64,000 nt of DNA from Hydrogenobacter thermophilus TK-6 (GTDB taxonomy: Bacteria > Aquificota > Aquificia > Aquificales > Aquificaceae), in the NCBI RefSeq assembly GCF_000010785.1, contig NC_013799.1, positions 682,001 through 746,000 on the forward strand, read 5' to 3'. This document shows positions 39,051 through 48,007 of this stretch, piece after piece. Numbering within the stretch: position 1 is the first letter of the stretch; each line of letters starts with the position of its first letter. The notes beneath the pieces are model-generated. The model ran no database searches, was not told the origin of the DNA, and was given only the letters and a program-made list of their open reading frames with translations. The position numbers and the translations under genes were made by a program.

Positions 39051-40173
39051 GATATCCCCTTTTGGCAAGATAGCTCTTTATATCATCCTTTAAACTTCTT
39101 TCGGCGTATATGCGGTGTATCTCAATATCCTTTAAACTGGAAAAGATTTCCGATACTTCTTTAAGTGGGAAGACCTTGCCCTTTTCCGAGACAAAAATCT
39201 CTTCGTCCAGCACCTTTTTGCTAACACTGTCAAATCTCACCAGCTGAGGATCATAAACTGCCAAAAGGTCTTCCTTTGCCCTCTCAAACTCCTCCTTTGA
39301 ATTGGTGCGAAAAACTTCTCTAAAGTGTTCCCTACCCATGAGCCTTTTTACATGTATGTCTTGGGGGTATTTTAATGCCACAGAGAGTATGTCTCCGTCC
39401 GTAAGGGTCATAAGCTTTTCCGCATTCAAAAAGTAATCGCTACCAAAAAATCTCTCTATCATTTCCAGCAAATGTATGTTGAGGATTCTAACCACCTTAT
39501 GAAAGTAAACCTGAAGATACATAAAGTACCTTCCTAGGATAAAACTCTCCAAAGCCCTAAGAGCGCTTAAATTAACGGTTTTTTTGCCTTCTACCAGTTC
39601 AATGTGATTTAAGAGCCTCTCATAATCAAAAAAACCGTAAGAAGTTCCGCAAAAGTAGGCATCCCTTCTCAGATAGTCCATTCTGTCTGCTCCAAACTCA
39701 CCCGTTATTATGTTGGAAAGAAGCTTTTCTGAATCATCTTGAGCCTTTTTAAAAGCCAGCTTAGCTATCAGCTGGACCTCCTCCCAAGAAAAGCCCTCCT
39801 TTTTTAGCATGTCTCCTACCTGACCCATTATCACCTTGTAGCCTATGTCTTCGTGTCCTCTGCTTCCCAGAAGCACCTCTGTAGTGTGAGAAAAGGGAGG
39901 ATGCCCTATATCATGCAAGAGTCCTGCCAGCCTCACCACCCGCATGAGCCTGTCATCTTTAAAACCAAGACTTTTGTATATGCGTGTGGAAAGCTCCATG
40001 ACGCCAACAGAGTGTTCAAAGCGTGTGTGCTGTGCTGAAGGAAACACCAAGTATGCAACACCTAACTGTCTTATGTATCTAAGCCTTTGGAAAAGTATAG
40101 CGTCTATAACCTTAAGCTCGTGGTCCTCCACCCTCACAAAACCGTATATAGGGTCCGAAAGGTCCTTAAACAT
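39037..40173 (-). CDS. HD-domain phosphohydrolase (SAMHD1/dGTPase-like)
   Basis: HD metal ligands lie in HTRFEHSVGVMELS (about 50-63) and LAGLLHDIGHPPFSHTTE (about 87-104), with the distal Asp in EFGADRMDYLRRDA. The architecture matches the family of dGTP triphosphohydrolase-like proteins with YfbR/SAMHD1-type cores. The nucleotide substrate is not known. It begins at ATG 40173, sharing one base with the upstream stop (TGATG); a TTG one codon earlier is possible. It overlaps the transglutaminase start by 14 bp. Confidence 0.88.
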   Translation of the reverse strand: MFKDLSDPIYGFVRVEDHELKVIDAILFQRLRYIRQLGVAYLVFPSAQHTRFEHSVGVMELSTRIYKSLGFKDDRLMRVVRLAGLLHDIGHPPFSHTTEVLLGSRGHEDIGYKVIMGQVGDMLKKEGFSWEEVQLIAKLAFKKAQDDSEKLLSNIITGEFGADRMDYLRRDAYFCGTSYGFFDYERLLNHIELVEGKKTVNLSALRALESFILGRYFMYLQVYFHKVVRILNIHLLEMIERFFGSDYFLNAEKLMTLTDGDILSVALKYPQDIHVKRLMGREHFREVFRTNSKEEFERAKEDLLAVYDPQLVRFDSVSKKVLDEEIFVSEKGKVFPLKEVSEIFSSLKDIEIHRIYAERSLKDDIKSYLAKRGYHGKP

Positions 40174-40379
40174 CAATGACTTTCTTCTTTCTCCGCCTCC
40201 ATATGCTTTATCTCTTTCATTGTCTGGTCAAAGTTGTAAAGCGCTACTGTAACATCTTTGAGGTGCTTGGCTGCTCTCAAGTAAGCTTCTTTCAGCTTTC
40301 CTTCGGGGAGTTTATCTGCCTTTTCAAGCAAGCCTCTATGGAATAGTAGCAAACCATTTCTGAGCTCGTTAAAGTCCAT
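40173..40379 (-). CDS. small helical hypothetical protein, 68 aa
   Basis: A charged, all-helical product (LLLFHRGLLEKADKLPEGKLKEAYLRAAKHLKD) with an acidic C-terminus; no family recognised. ATG 40379 has a strong AAAGGAGG seven bases upstream, one of the best ribosome sites in the window. It is very likely real although 88 bp of it overlap the 3' end of the preceding gene in another frame. It is coupled to the HD gene by a shared base (TGATG). Confidence 0.75.
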   Translation of the reverse strand: MDFNELRNGLLLFHRGLLEKADKLPEGKLKEAYLRAAKHLKDVTVALYNFDQTMKEIKHMEAEKEESH

Positions 40380-41206
40380 CTCTTACCTCCTTTTAACCCT
40401 CTGAGTATACCCTTCACATGGCTTAAAAACCTTTTCCAAAAAGGCTCTTTACTATCCCCTCTGCTTACAAACTCTATTTTTACACTTTCTATGGTTTTGC
40501 CCTTCTGAAGTCTCTTTAAAAGCTTTGATAGATGGCTCCTGAACTTTCCAAGGTTTATATTGTAGTAAACATCACCTAAGGGAGTTAGCTTTTTGATGCC
40601 ATCGCTAATATAGGATATGGCTTGCTCGTGCTTCTGGCGTGAATAGTGTCTGTAAGCTAAAGACAGAGATATAAGGGCTTCAAAAAATGCGGATTCCTTT
40701 TTGAATCTTTCCTTTTGAAATTCACAATAACCTTCAAGCTCCTCGTAGAGTTCTTCGTTAAACATGATGGCTGATGCGTACACGGCATCGTAAGGAGTTA
40801 CGCTCCTACCGTAATGGGATATTTTATTTACAACTCCCCAGTACTTAATAGCTTTAGAGCTAAGTAAATTGACATTTCTACAGTACTTTTGGTCTATCCT
40901 CATGAAATAGAATTCTCTCTCATCAATGCGGTATATGTCCTTTCCCGTGTAAGCATTTCCGTAAAGGTCGGTTATGGTAAATATGTTCATTTCTGCCAGC
41001 ACATCCTTCCACGAATTTCTGTTGGTAATAAAGTTCTTGCTTGCGCATCTTAAAAACTGATCAAGTCCTACTGTAATGTTTCCTTCCTTTCTTACCAACT
41101 GTACATAGCACAAAAGGTAGAGAAGCAACTCTTTCTTGGAAGTGTCCTCCAAAACTTCAAGAAAGATGCTCTGGAGTCTATCCGTCTCCTTTATATAGTC
41201 CAGCAT
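40292..41206 (-). CDS. hypothetical protein, 304 aa
   Basis: Not recognised. It is soluble, mostly helical; residues about 150-235 contain repeated helix pairs (EFQKERFKKESAFFEALISLSLAYRHYSRQ, then KHEQAISYISDGIKKLTPLG), reminiscent of a TPR-like region. The N-terminal ~100 residues could be a winged-helix-like module (inference only). It has its own promoter (TTGCAC-17-TAATAT) and starts 7 bases after the -10. Its final ~29 codons run out of frame through the strong ribosome site and start of the 68-aa gene, so the C-terminus may be a read-on after loss of an original stop. Confidence 0.7.
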   Translation of the reverse strand: MLDYIKETDRLQSIFLEVLEDTSKKELLLYLLCYVQLVRKEGNITVGLDQFLRCASKNFITNRNSWKDVLAEMNIFTITDLYGNAYTGKDIYRIDEREFYFMRIDQKYCRNVNLLSSKAIKYWGVVNKISHYGRSVTPYDAVYASAIMFNEELYEELEGYCEFQKERFKKESAFFEALISLSLAYRHYSRQKHEQAISYISDGIKKLTPLGDVYYNINLGKFRSHLSKLLKRLQKGKTIESVKIEFVSRGDSKEPFWKRFLSHVKGILRGLKGGKRWTLTSSEMVCYYSIEACLKRQINSPKES

Positions 41207-41213
41207 AATTAAA

Positions 41214-41242
41214 ATATTAAGCCAGCCTCAAGCCTGGTGCAA
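41214..41242 (-). promoter_or_regulatory. promoter of the 41206 gene (leaderless type)
   Basis: On the minus strand, TTGCAC (41237-41242), 17-bp spacer, TAATAT (41214-41219), then 7 bases to ATG 41206. No ribosome site can fit. The promoter lies between the 49-aa gene and this gene. Confidence 0.6.
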
Positions 41243-41256
41243 GCCAGCTAAGATGG

Positions 41257-41406
41257 TCAGTCCTTTACGGTAAGCGCCTTCTCCTCTTTCTCCTTCTTGG
41301 CTTCAAAGTCAGAAGGCTTTATGTCCTTGAGGGCTTCCTTTACCTTCTTTTTTTCCTCTATGATAGCCTTCATTCTTTCCAGCTCTTCCTTGGTGTAGTA
41401 GCACAT
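41257..41406 (-). CDS. 49-aa charged miniprotein starting MCYYTKEELE
   Basis: A 50-codon frame from ATG 41406 to TGA 41257-41259 with a GGAGGTGA ribosome site 8 bases upstream. The product is strongly charged: an N-terminal Cys-Tyr-Tyr, a long Lys/Glu helix (KEELERMKAIIEEKKKVKEAL) and a Lys/Glu/Asp tail. The clear ribosome site and amphipathic composition support translation. No family is recognised. The 69 bases upstream to the DnaC-like gene hold no clear terminator. Confidence 0.6.
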   Translation of the reverse strand: MCYYTKEELERMKAIIEEKKKVKEALKDIKPSDFEAKKEKEEKALTVKD

Positions 41407-41475
41407 GACTTTCACCTCCACAAGTTGATGTCTTTTACTTTATGCCCCCTTTTGTATCACGCAATATGTTTTTTA

Positions 41476-42132
41476 TCATGGTATTATGTAAAGGATGGTG
41501 TTCATCTGGTGGATTCTGGATACTACCGCCTCAGAAAGTCTCTCTTCTAAGGTTTGTGCCACTTCCTTTTCGTCGGTTTTTCTCAGGGCATAATTGGTGG
41601 TTATTATGGTGCTTTTCATGTGATTGTATCTGTATGAGATGATGTGGGTGATGATCTCTCTCTGCCAGTCGGATAGGCGTTCTGAGCCAAGGTCGTCAAG
41701 CGCCAAAAGGGGTGTTTTTAGTAAAAAATTCATAAGTTTTGTGTACTTTTCGTTATCTTCCATAAGACTTTTGAGTTTAAAAAGCATGTCCTTTGTATCA
41801 AAGAATAGACCTCTTATTTCCTTCTGTCTGTATACGCTTTTGAGTATGGATACCGCCAGGTGCGTCTTTCCCATGTGAGGAGGTCCAAGAAGTGTGAGAC
41901 CCTTCCCTTCGGCAGGGTCAAAGCTGTAGGCATAGCTCATACATACACTCAGAGCCTCTCTCTGGGATGGCGATACTGGTTTATAGTTTTCAAACTCCGC
42001 ATCTGCAAACCTTGGTGGTATGTGCAGATACTTGGATATATCTCTTCCCTGAAACCTGCACGAGCAGATTTCTACGGTGCGACCTTTGTCTACAAAGCCT
42101 GTTCCACCGCATATGGGACAAATTTCTGCCAT
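41476..42132 (-). CDS. dnaC: DnaC/DnaI-like helicase loader ATPase
   Basis: AAA+ ATPase of the DnaC/DnaI/IstB group. An N-terminal zinc knuckle CPICGGTG...CSCRF (about 5-26) resembles the DnaI helicase-binding domain. Walker A is LLGPPHMGKTHLA (about 80-92), Walker B is LLALDDLGSE (about 140-149), and sensor-like IITTNY is near 173-178. At 218 aa it fits a chromosomal helicase loader as characterised in Aquifex; no transposase is adjacent, so an IstB role is unlikely. It starts 7 bases after TATATT with no ribosome site. Divergent from surE with an 18-bp gap. Confidence 0.87.
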   Translation of the reverse strand: MAEICPICGGTGFVDKGRTVEICSCRFQGRDISKYLHIPPRFADAEFENYKPVSPSQREALSVCMSYAYSFDPAEGKGLTLLGPPHMGKTHLAVSILKSVYRQKEIRGLFFDTKDMLFKLKSLMEDNEKYTKLMNFLLKTPLLALDDLGSERLSDWQREIITHIISYRYNHMKSTIITTNYALRKTDEKEVAQTLEERLSEAVVSRIHQMNTILYIIP

Positions 42133-42136
42133 ACTT

Positions 42137-42142
42137 TAAAAT
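42137..42142 (+). promoter_or_regulatory. -10 box of surE
   Basis: TAAAAT ends 8 bases before the surE ATG (42151). GAGG lies just before the ATG but would probably be at or beyond the transcript's first base. It overlaps the minus-strand TATATT (42140-42145) of the DnaC-like gene: two divergent -10 boxes within 18 bp. Confidence 0.45.
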
Positions 42143-42145
42143 ATA
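42140..42145 (-). promoter_or_regulatory. -10 box of the DnaC-like gene
   Basis: TATATT on the minus strand, ending 7 bases before ATG 42132; overlaps the divergent surE -10 box. Confidence 0.45.
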
Positions 42146-42150
42146 GAGGT

Positions 42151-42903
42151 ATGTTGACTTTTTTGCTTACCAACGACGATGGCTACTTTTCCGAAGGAAT
42201 AAAAGCCCTCAGAGATACCCTCAAGAGCATAGGTAGGGTGGTGTGCGTAGCTCCCGATAGGAATCTGAGCGGTGTAGGACACTCTTTGACCTTTAACTCT
42301 CCACTGAGAATAAGAAGAGTGGATGAGGATTTTTGGACGGTTATTGGTGGCACACCGGCGGATTGTGTGCATCTTGGTTATTACCTCATACTGAATGGAG
42401 AAAAGCCCGATCTTTTGTGTTCTGGAATAAACGAAGGTCCCAACCTAGGGGAGGACATTACTTACTCAGGTACGGTTTCGGGTGCTATGGAGGGGAGAAT
42501 TCTCGGGATTCCTTCGGTTGCCTTCTCCGCCTTTGGTAGAGACGAGATAAACTTTGAGGAGGTAGCCAAATGCGCGAAGGATGTGGTTTTAAAGGTGTTA
42601 GAAACAGGTATGCCTGAAGATACTTACCTTAATGTAAACATACCCAACCTGCGCAGGGACGAGATAAAGGGCTTTCTCATCACAAGACAAGGCAAAAGAA
42701 GTTATAAAGAAAAGGTTTTGAGGCTTTCAGACCCTCACGGAAAACCCATATATTGGATAACTGCTGAGGAATTCGGTTGGAGGCTTGAGGAAGGCACAGA
42801 CTATTGGGCAGTTTATCACGGATATGTTTCCATCACCCCATTGCACCTGGACCTGACCAATTACAGAGCGTTGAAAGAGCTAAAAGACAGATGGAAGTTA
42901 TAG
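42151..42903 (+). CDS. surE: 5'/3'-nucleotidase SurE
   Basis: Metal-dependent nucleoside monophosphatase. The N-terminal LLTNDDGYFSEGIKAL has the two Asp ligands. VVAPDRNLSGVGHSLTF (as VCVAPDRN), SGINEGPNLGEDITYSGTVSGAMEG and the conserved Asn motif follow. From ATG 42151 it is 250 aa, the family size; the open frame upstream (to 41860) is antisense to the DnaC-like gene and rejected. purL follows after 15 bp. Confidence 0.95.
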   Translation: MLTFLLTNDDGYFSEGIKALRDTLKSIGRVVCVAPDRNLSGVGHSLTFNSPLRIRRVDEDFWTVIGGTPADCVHLGYYLILNGEKPDLLCSGINEGPNLGEDITYSGTVSGAMEGRILGIPSVAFSAFGRDEINFEEVAKCAKDVVLKVLETGMPEDTYLNVNIPNLRRDEIKGFLITRQGKRSYKEKVLRLSDPHGKPIYWITAEEFGWRLEEGTDYWAVYHGYVSITPLHLDLTNYRALKELKDRWKL

Positions 42904-42918
42904 TAAAATCATTCTTTA

Positions 42919-45159
42919 ATGGTTGAGATTTACAAGCTTTACGGACTTAACAAAGAAGAGTATGAGCGCATAGTTGAAAAGCTTGGCAGAGAACCCAATC
43001 ATGTGGAGCTTGGCATTCTTGGAGCCATGTGGTCCGAGCACTGCTCTTACAAATCTTCTAAAGCGCTTCTCAAAATGCTTCCCACCAAGTCTGATGCAGT
43101 GATTCAAGGACCAGGGGAGAACGCCGGTGTTGTTAAGATAGATGATAATGTGTGGATAGCCTTCAAAGTGGAAAGTCACAATCACCCCTCTTACATAGAA
43201 CCCTTCAACGGTGCTGCAACTGGCGTGGGAGGCATCATCAGAGACATTCTCTCCATGGGTGCAAGACCAATAGCTTTGGGCGACTCTCTGAGGTTTGGAC
43301 CTCTTACAGACCCAAAAACCAGACATATAATAAGAGGTGTAATAAAAGGTATAAGTCATTACGGCAACTGCATAGGTGTGCCTACCGTATGCGGTGAAAC
43401 CTTCTTTGAAGAGTGCTACATAACCAACCCGCTTGTTAATGTCTTCTGTCTTGGCATCCTTCCTGCAGGGAGGATGTACACATCCAGGGCAAAAGAAGTA
43501 GGTCAGGCGCTTGTACTTTTGGGTTCCACAACGGGAAGGGATGGAGTGCACGGTGCTGTTATGGCTTCTGGGGAGTTTTCCGAAGATACCCAGTCAAAAA
43601 AATCACATGTGCAGGTGGGAGACCCTTACTTTGGCAAGAAGCTCATAGAAGCGCTAATGGATATCATTGAAAGAGACCTGGTGGTGGGTATCCAAGACCT
43701 GGGAGCGGCTGGACTTGCAGGTGCTGCATCCGAAGTGGCAAGCAAATCTAAAATGGGAGTGGAGCTCTACCTTGATAAGGTGCCTCTGAGAGAAGAAAAC
43801 ATGGACCCATACGAGATCCTCCTCTCGGAGAGCCAGGAGAGGATGCTTCTGATAGTAGATGAGAAGAACATAGAGCAGATAAAAGCCATAGCCCAGAGCC
43901 ATCACTTGGAGTGTGAAAAGGTAGGAAAACTCACACAGGACGGATACATGAAGGTTTACTTGGGTGGTGATAAGGTGGCTGACCTTCCCATAAACCTTAT
44001 TGTGGAAGAAGCTCCCGTCTATATAAGGGAGAAGAGAGAGCCTTCTTATATAAAGCAGGTGAGAGATCTCCATCAGGAAGCTCTTCCACCGGTGGATATA
44101 AAATCCTCTATAGAAAAACTCCTCTCCTCTCCCAATGTTTGTTCAAAAGAGTGGGTATACAGCCAGTATGACCATCAGGTGGGAACCAACACGGTTTTAA
44201 AACCCGGTGGTGATGCATCTATTCTGCGTATTAAGTGGCCATCAAAACCAGAGGTAAAGAGCGAAAAAATGCTGGCTATAAGTATGGAAGGAAACTCAAG
44301 GATGGTTTACTTAAATCCATACGAAGGTGGAAAGTTTATAGTGGCAGAAGTCTGCAGAAACTTAGCCTGCGTGGGAGCTAAACCTATGGGCATTACGGAC
44401 TGTCTTAACTTTGGCAATCCAGAAAGACCTGAGGTCATGTGGCAGATGGAGCAAGCTATAAAAGGCATGTCAGAAGCCTGCCAGAAGCTCGGGGTGCCCA
44501 TAGTCAGTGGGAATGTTTCCCTATACAACGAAACTGTTGACAGGGAAGGAATAAGAAACATATACCCAACGCCTGTAGTAGCAGGTGTGGGAGTAGTGGA
44601 AAACAGAAAGTTTGTGGACCACAAGTTCAAAGAAGAAGGAGACCTCATATTCCTTCTGGGAGACCTCAAGAGACCTTCAAAAATAGACGGGAGCGAGTTT
44701 CTAAAAGTGGTGTACGGGAAAGTTATGGGAGATGTGCCGTTGGTTGACCTTGATAAGGAAAGGAAACTCCATCAGCTTCTTTTAAAGCTCATAGAGATGG
44801 ACATCATACTTTCCGCTCACGATATTTCAACAGGTGGGCTTTTGGTGTGTTTGCTGGAGTGTCTCTTTGGAACATCTCTTGGTGCTAATATTAACCTTTA
44901 TACTGATGAAAGGATTGACTTCTTCCTTTTCTCTGAAAATCCTACGCGAGTGGTAGTTAGCGTAAAAAGGGAGGATGTGGAGGTCTTTAAGGATATGGTA
45001 GAGGCTCAGGGACTTGACTGGATTCTTCTGGGAAGGACCACCGATGACGGAAAGATAAAGGTGGAACTTTACGATGAGCCAGTGCTGGATGAGGAGCTAA
45101 AGAGGCTGGAGGATCTATGGAAAAACTCTCTGGAAAGAGCTTTATCGCATATCTTATAA
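42919..45159 (+). CDS. purL: phosphoribosylformylglycinamidine synthase subunit PurL
   Basis: ATP-dependent amidation of FGAR in purine synthesis. This is the small PurL (746 aa), which works with separate PurS and PurQ, neither in the window. Motifs are LGILGAMWSEHCSYKSSK, VWIAFKVESHNHPSYIEPFNGAATGVGG, and in the second half VSGNVSLYNE and SAHDISTGGLLVCL. A TAAAAT at 42904-42909, directly after the surE stop, ends 9 bases before the ATG. lspA begins 43 bp before its end. Confidence 0.96.
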   Translation: MVEIYKLYGLNKEEYERIVEKLGREPNHVELGILGAMWSEHCSYKSSKALLKMLPTKSDAVIQGPGENAGVVKIDDNVWIAFKVESHNHPSYIEPFNGAATGVGGIIRDILSMGARPIALGDSLRFGPLTDPKTRHIIRGVIKGISHYGNCIGVPTVCGETFFEECYITNPLVNVFCLGILPAGRMYTSRAKEVGQALVLLGSTTGRDGVHGAVMASGEFSEDTQSKKSHVQVGDPYFGKKLIEALMDIIERDLVVGIQDLGAAGLAGAASEVASKSKMGVELYLDKVPLREENMDPYEILLSESQERMLLIVDEKNIEQIKAIAQSHHLECEKVGKLTQDGYMKVYLGGDKVADLPINLIVEEAPVYIREKREPSYIKQVRDLHQEALPPVDIKSSIEKLLSSPNVCSKEWVYSQYDHQVGTNTVLKPGGDASILRIKWPSKPEVKSEKMLAISMEGNSRMVYLNPYEGGKFIVAEVCRNLACVGAKPMGITDCLNFGNPERPEVMWQMEQAIKGMSEACQKLGVPIVSGNVSLYNETVDREGIRNIYPTPVVAGVGVVENRKFVDHKFKEEGDLIFLLGDLKRPSKIDGSEFLKVVYGKVMGDVPLVDLDKERKLHQLLLKLIEMDIILSAHDISTGGLLVCLLECLFGTSLGANINLYTDERIDFFLFSENPTRVVVSVKREDVEVFKDMVEAQGLDWILLGRTTDDGKIKVELYDEPVLDEELKRLEDLWKNSLERALSHIL

Positions 45160-45602
45160 CCTTCAGCCTTTTGCTGGTGTGCGACCTTATAACCAAAGAC
45201 ATGGCAGAACGCTATCTTCTTAACAAAGATATAAGTTTGCTACCCTTTCTGCATTTGGTTTTGGTTTATAACAGAGGTGTAGCTTTTGGCTTCCTCTCGG
45301 ATGCACCCGACTTTATAAGATTACCTATTGTGCTACTTACGCCAATTTTTGCCCTTATCCTCACCTTCCTTTATGCCATAAGGCACAACGATACAAAAAA
45401 TGCCCTTCTCATGGGTATGATCGGAGGGGGAGCCATAGGGAACTTGTATGACAGATTCTTTTTGAGTTATGTGAGGGACTTTATATACATCTCTTATGGC
45501 AAGTTCTCGTGGCCTGCCTTCAACATGGCAGACATGGGTATAAGCATTGCCATCTTACTTTTGCTTCTGAGACACTTCTTTACCGGATCTGGAAAAAGGT
45601 GA
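45117..45602 (+). CDS. lspA: lipoprotein signal peptidase (signal peptidase II)
   Basis: Membrane aspartyl protease removing signal peptides from prolipoproteins. Four membrane spans are present; VYNRGVAFGF, GNLYDRFF with one catalytic Asp, VRDFIYI, and FNMADMGISIA with the other. At 161 aa it is full length. ATG 45117 has GGAGGATCT just upstream, so the 43-bp overlap with purL in a different frame is real. Its substrates include the lipoprotein at 35241. Confidence 0.95.
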   Translation: MEKLSGKSFIAYLITFSLLLVCDLITKDMAERYLLNKDISLLPFLHLVLVYNRGVAFGFLSDAPDFIRLPIVLLTPIFALILTFLYAIRHNDTKNALLMGMIGGGAIGNLYDRFFLSYVRDFIYISYGKFSWPAFNMADMGISIAILLLLLRHFFTGSGKR

Positions 45603-45614
45603 TAAAATAAAATA

Positions 45615-45620
45615 TATTAT
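45615..45620 (+). promoter_or_regulatory. -10 box of gatC-recA operon (leaderless type)
   Basis: TATTAT ends 6 bases before the gatC ATG (45627); AT-rich surroundings, no -35 and no ribosome site. Confidence 0.4.
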
Positions 45621-45626
45621 TCAAGT

Positions 45627-45908
45627 ATGGTAGATATTAAAACGGTAGAAAAGACCGCTTACCTTGCGAGGATTGAATTAAAAGAGCATGAGAAGGAAGT
45701 TCTTGGCAGGCAATTTCTTGACATACTCACCTTCGTGGAACAGCTCAAGGAGGTGAATACGGAAGGTGCAGAAGATATGGAGTATCAAGTTGGCACGCCC
45801 CTGAGGGAGGACATCCCCGGTGTGTGCCTAAGTCAAGAAGAAGCCACTTTTAACGCACCGCAGAGGGAGAAGGGATTTTTTGTAGTTCCAAGAGTTGTGG
45901 AGGTGTAA
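45627..45908 (+). CDS. gatC: Asp-tRNA(Asn)/Glu-tRNA(Gln) amidotransferase subunit C
   Basis: GatC, the small clamp of the GatCAB amidotransferase that makes Gln-tRNA and Asn-tRNA by transamidation. The start [23 protein letters not shown] and the end [35 protein letters not shown] are typical. At 93 aa it is full length. gatA and gatB are not adjacent. recA starts 4 bp after its stop, and the recA ribosome site lies inside the end of gatC. Confidence 0.95.
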   Translation: MVDIKTVEKTAYLARIELKEHEKEVLGRQFLDILTFVEQLKEVNTEGAEDMEYQVGTPLREDIPGVCLSQEEATFNAPQREKGFFVVPRVVEV

Positions 45909-45912
45909 TCTT

Positions 45913-46929
45913 ATGATAGAAGAAAAGGAAACTGTTGAAAAGAGAAAAGCCCTTGAGAGTGTGCTCTCTGTGATAGAGAGAAAGTTTGGTAAAGGTTCTA
46001 TAATGCCCCTAAAAAACGCGGAAAAGGTCAAGGTGGATGTTATACCTACAGGCTCTTTGTCCCTTGACATAGCAACCGGTATAGGTGGTATTCCCAAAGG
46101 CAGGATCATAGAGATCTTCGGACCCGAATCCTCCGGTAAGACTACCTTAGCTCTTCATGTGATCGCATCTGCGCAGAGGATGGGAGGAGTGGCGGTGTTC
46201 ATAGATGCAGAGCACGCCCTTGACCCCAAGTATGCGGAAAAGATAGGTGTCAACACAGAGAGCCTTTACATATCTCAGCCGGATTACGGTGAGCAAGCCC
46301 TTGAGATAGTGGAAAGCTTGGTAGCCAGCAACGCAGTGGATGTAATAGTCGTAGACTCGGTGGCTGCGCTGGTGCCTAAGGACGAGCTGGAGGGAGAGAT
46401 GGGAGAGGCGCATGTAGGCAAGCAGGCAAGGCTTATGTCTCAAGCTCTTAGAAAGCTCAAAGGTATGGCGCACAAAGCAAATACTGCCATAATATTCATA
46501 AATCAGCTTAGGGAAAAAATAGGCGTTATGTTTGGAAACCCAGAAACAACTCCTGGAGGAAGGGCATTAAAGTTTTTTGCGGATATGAGACTTGATGTAA
46601 GAAAGGTGGGGGACATAAAAGATAGCAATGACAAGGTGGGTAATAGGGTAAGGGTAAAGGTGGTCAAAAACAAGCTGGCACCTCCCTTCCAGGAGGCGGA
46701 GTTTGATGTGATATACGGTGAGGGCATATGCAAGCTCTGCGACCTTATAGACATTGCCACTGAACTGAAGGTCTTAAACAGAAGCGGTGCTTGGTACAGC
46801 TACGGTGAGCTAAAGCTGGGTCAGGGCAAGGACCAAGTCAAAAAGTTTTTGATGGAAAACCCTGAATTAGCCGGTGAGATAGAGCAAAAGGTTAGGGAGG
46901 TTGTGGGACTTGCTCCAGCTGATACTTAA
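45913..46929 (+). CDS. recA: recombinase RecA
   Basis: RecA strand-exchange ATPase. Walker A is [11 protein letters not shown], the IDAEHALD segment follows, Walker B is [14 protein letters not shown], and L2 has the [21 protein letters not shown] block. At 338 aa from ATG 45913 it is normal; GGAGGTG at 45899-45905 supports this start over one six codons upstream. It sits between gatC and pilT with near-zero spacing. No LexA-type operator was recognised upstream. Confidence 0.98.
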   Translation: MIEEKETVEKRKALESVLSVIERKFGKGSIMPLKNAEKVKVDVIPTGSLSLDIATGIGGIPKGRIIEIFGPESSGKTTLALHVIASAQRMGGVAVFIDAEHALDPKYAEKIGVNTESLYISQPDYGEQALEIVESLVASNAVDVIVVDSVAALVPKDELEGEMGEAHVGKQARLMSQALRKLKGMAHKANTAIIFINQLREKIGVMFGNPETTPGGRALKFFADMRLDVRKVGDIKDSNDKVGNRVRVKVVKNKLAPPFQEAEFDVIYGEGICKLCDLIDIATELKVLNRSGAWYSYGELKLGQGKDQVKKFLMENPELAGEIEQKVREVVGLAPADT

Positions 46930-48007
46930 AAAAGCAATAGAATTTGGAGCTTCTGACATTCACATAAAGTCTGGCAGCCCACCAGTCATAAGAGCCAAAA
47001 AGAGACTGATCAAGCTCTCTGATTTTCCTGTAGTGGAAGATAAGATGATGGAACTTTTCGTGAAGGAAGTTCTGGAGAAGAACAGAAGGAAGTTGGCTGA
47101 GTTTGAAGAGTTTGGTGAGACGGACACTTCTTACTCGCTTCCGGGTGTGGCACGCTTTAGGGTCAATGTGTACAAGCAGAGAAACACTTTTGGTCTCGCT
47201 TTCAGAGTTGTGCCTTTTGATGTCCCACCTTTTGAACGCCTAAATTTGCCCCAGGTGATGCGCAAAGTTATCATGGAAAACACAAAGGGTCTTGTGCTGG
47301 TGACAGGACCTACAGGGTCGGGTAAATCTACAACCCTTGCAGCCCTCATAAACATCATAAACAAGACAAGAGACTCAGTCATAGTCACCATAGAAGACCC
47401 CATTGAGTACCTCTTCAGGGACGAAAGGTCCTTCATAGTACAGAGGGAAATAGGCATAGACACCTCCTCCTTTGTAAGGGGACTCAGAGCCGCGCTCAGA
47501 GAGGACCCGGATGTTATCATGGTGGGAGAGATAAGAGACTCAGAGACTGCTCAAATATGTCTTCAAGCTGCTGAGACAGGACACCTGGTATTTTCAACCC
47601 TTCACACCCTTGATGCTAAAGAAACTATAAACAGGCTCATAGGCATGTTCAACCTTGAGGTGAGGGAGCAGATAAGGATACAGCTGGCGGAAACTCTCAT
47701 AGCCATATTCTCCCAGAGACTGCTTCCAAAAGCCGACGGCAGCGGTGTGATCCCGGCGGTTGAAGTTCTCATAAACACGGCAGCCATAAAAGAAGCCATT
47801 CTTGACCCCACCAAGTTTGACGAGATACCCACTTTGCTTGAAAAGGGTAGGAGCGTTTACGGCACCCAAACCTTTGACCAGCATCTGGAAGAGCTATACA
47901 GAAAGGGGCTTATAGACTACACAACAGCTCTGCTTTTTGCCAGCAAACCCGGCGACCTTGAACTAAAGCTAAAGGGCATATCCTCCGGAACGAGGGAACT
48001 CTTCTGA
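46910..48007 (+). CDS. pilT: type IV pilus retraction ATPase (PilT/PilU)
   Basis: Hexameric ATPase that pulls in type IV pili. The N-domain has [13 protein letters not shown]. Walker A is [14 protein letters not shown] (about 132-145), the Asp box [11 protein letters not shown], Walker [16 protein letters not shown], and the His box [11 protein letters not shown]. No ATG is suitable; TTG 46910 has GGGAGG nine bases upstream, while the TTG at 46901 touches the ribosome site. It overlaps recA by 20 bp. No other pil gene is in the window. Confidence 0.93.
   Translation: MLQLILKKAIEFGASDIHIKSGSPPVIRAKKRLIKLSDFPVVEDKMMELFVKEVLEKNRRKLAEFEEFGETDTSYSLPGVARFRVNVYKQRNTFGLAFRVVPFDVPPFERLNLPQVMRKVIMENTKGLVLVTGPTGSGKSTTLAALINIINKTRDSVIVTIEDPIEYLFRDERSFIVQREIGIDTSSFVRGLRAALREDPDVIMVGEIRDSETAQICLQAAETGHLVFSTLHTLDAKETINRLIGMFNLEVREQIRIQLAETLIAIFSQRLLPKADGSGVIPAVEVLINTAAIKEAILDPTKFDEIPTLLEKGRSVYGTQTFDQHLEELYRKGLIDYTTALLFASKPGDLELKLKGISSGTRELF

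Noticed and set aside
41219-41256. GC-rich repeated GCCAGC segment considered as a terminator
   Set aside because: The copies are direct, not inverted; only a 4-bp stem can form and no T run follows. It overlaps the -35 of the 41206 gene.
41860-42150. Upstream extension of surE
   Set aside because: Antisense to the DnaC-like gene; the SurE family starts at MLTFLLTNDDG.
42916-43551. 211-codon open frame antisense to purL
   Set aside because: Shadow of purL; Cys/His/Arg-rich and without ribosome site.
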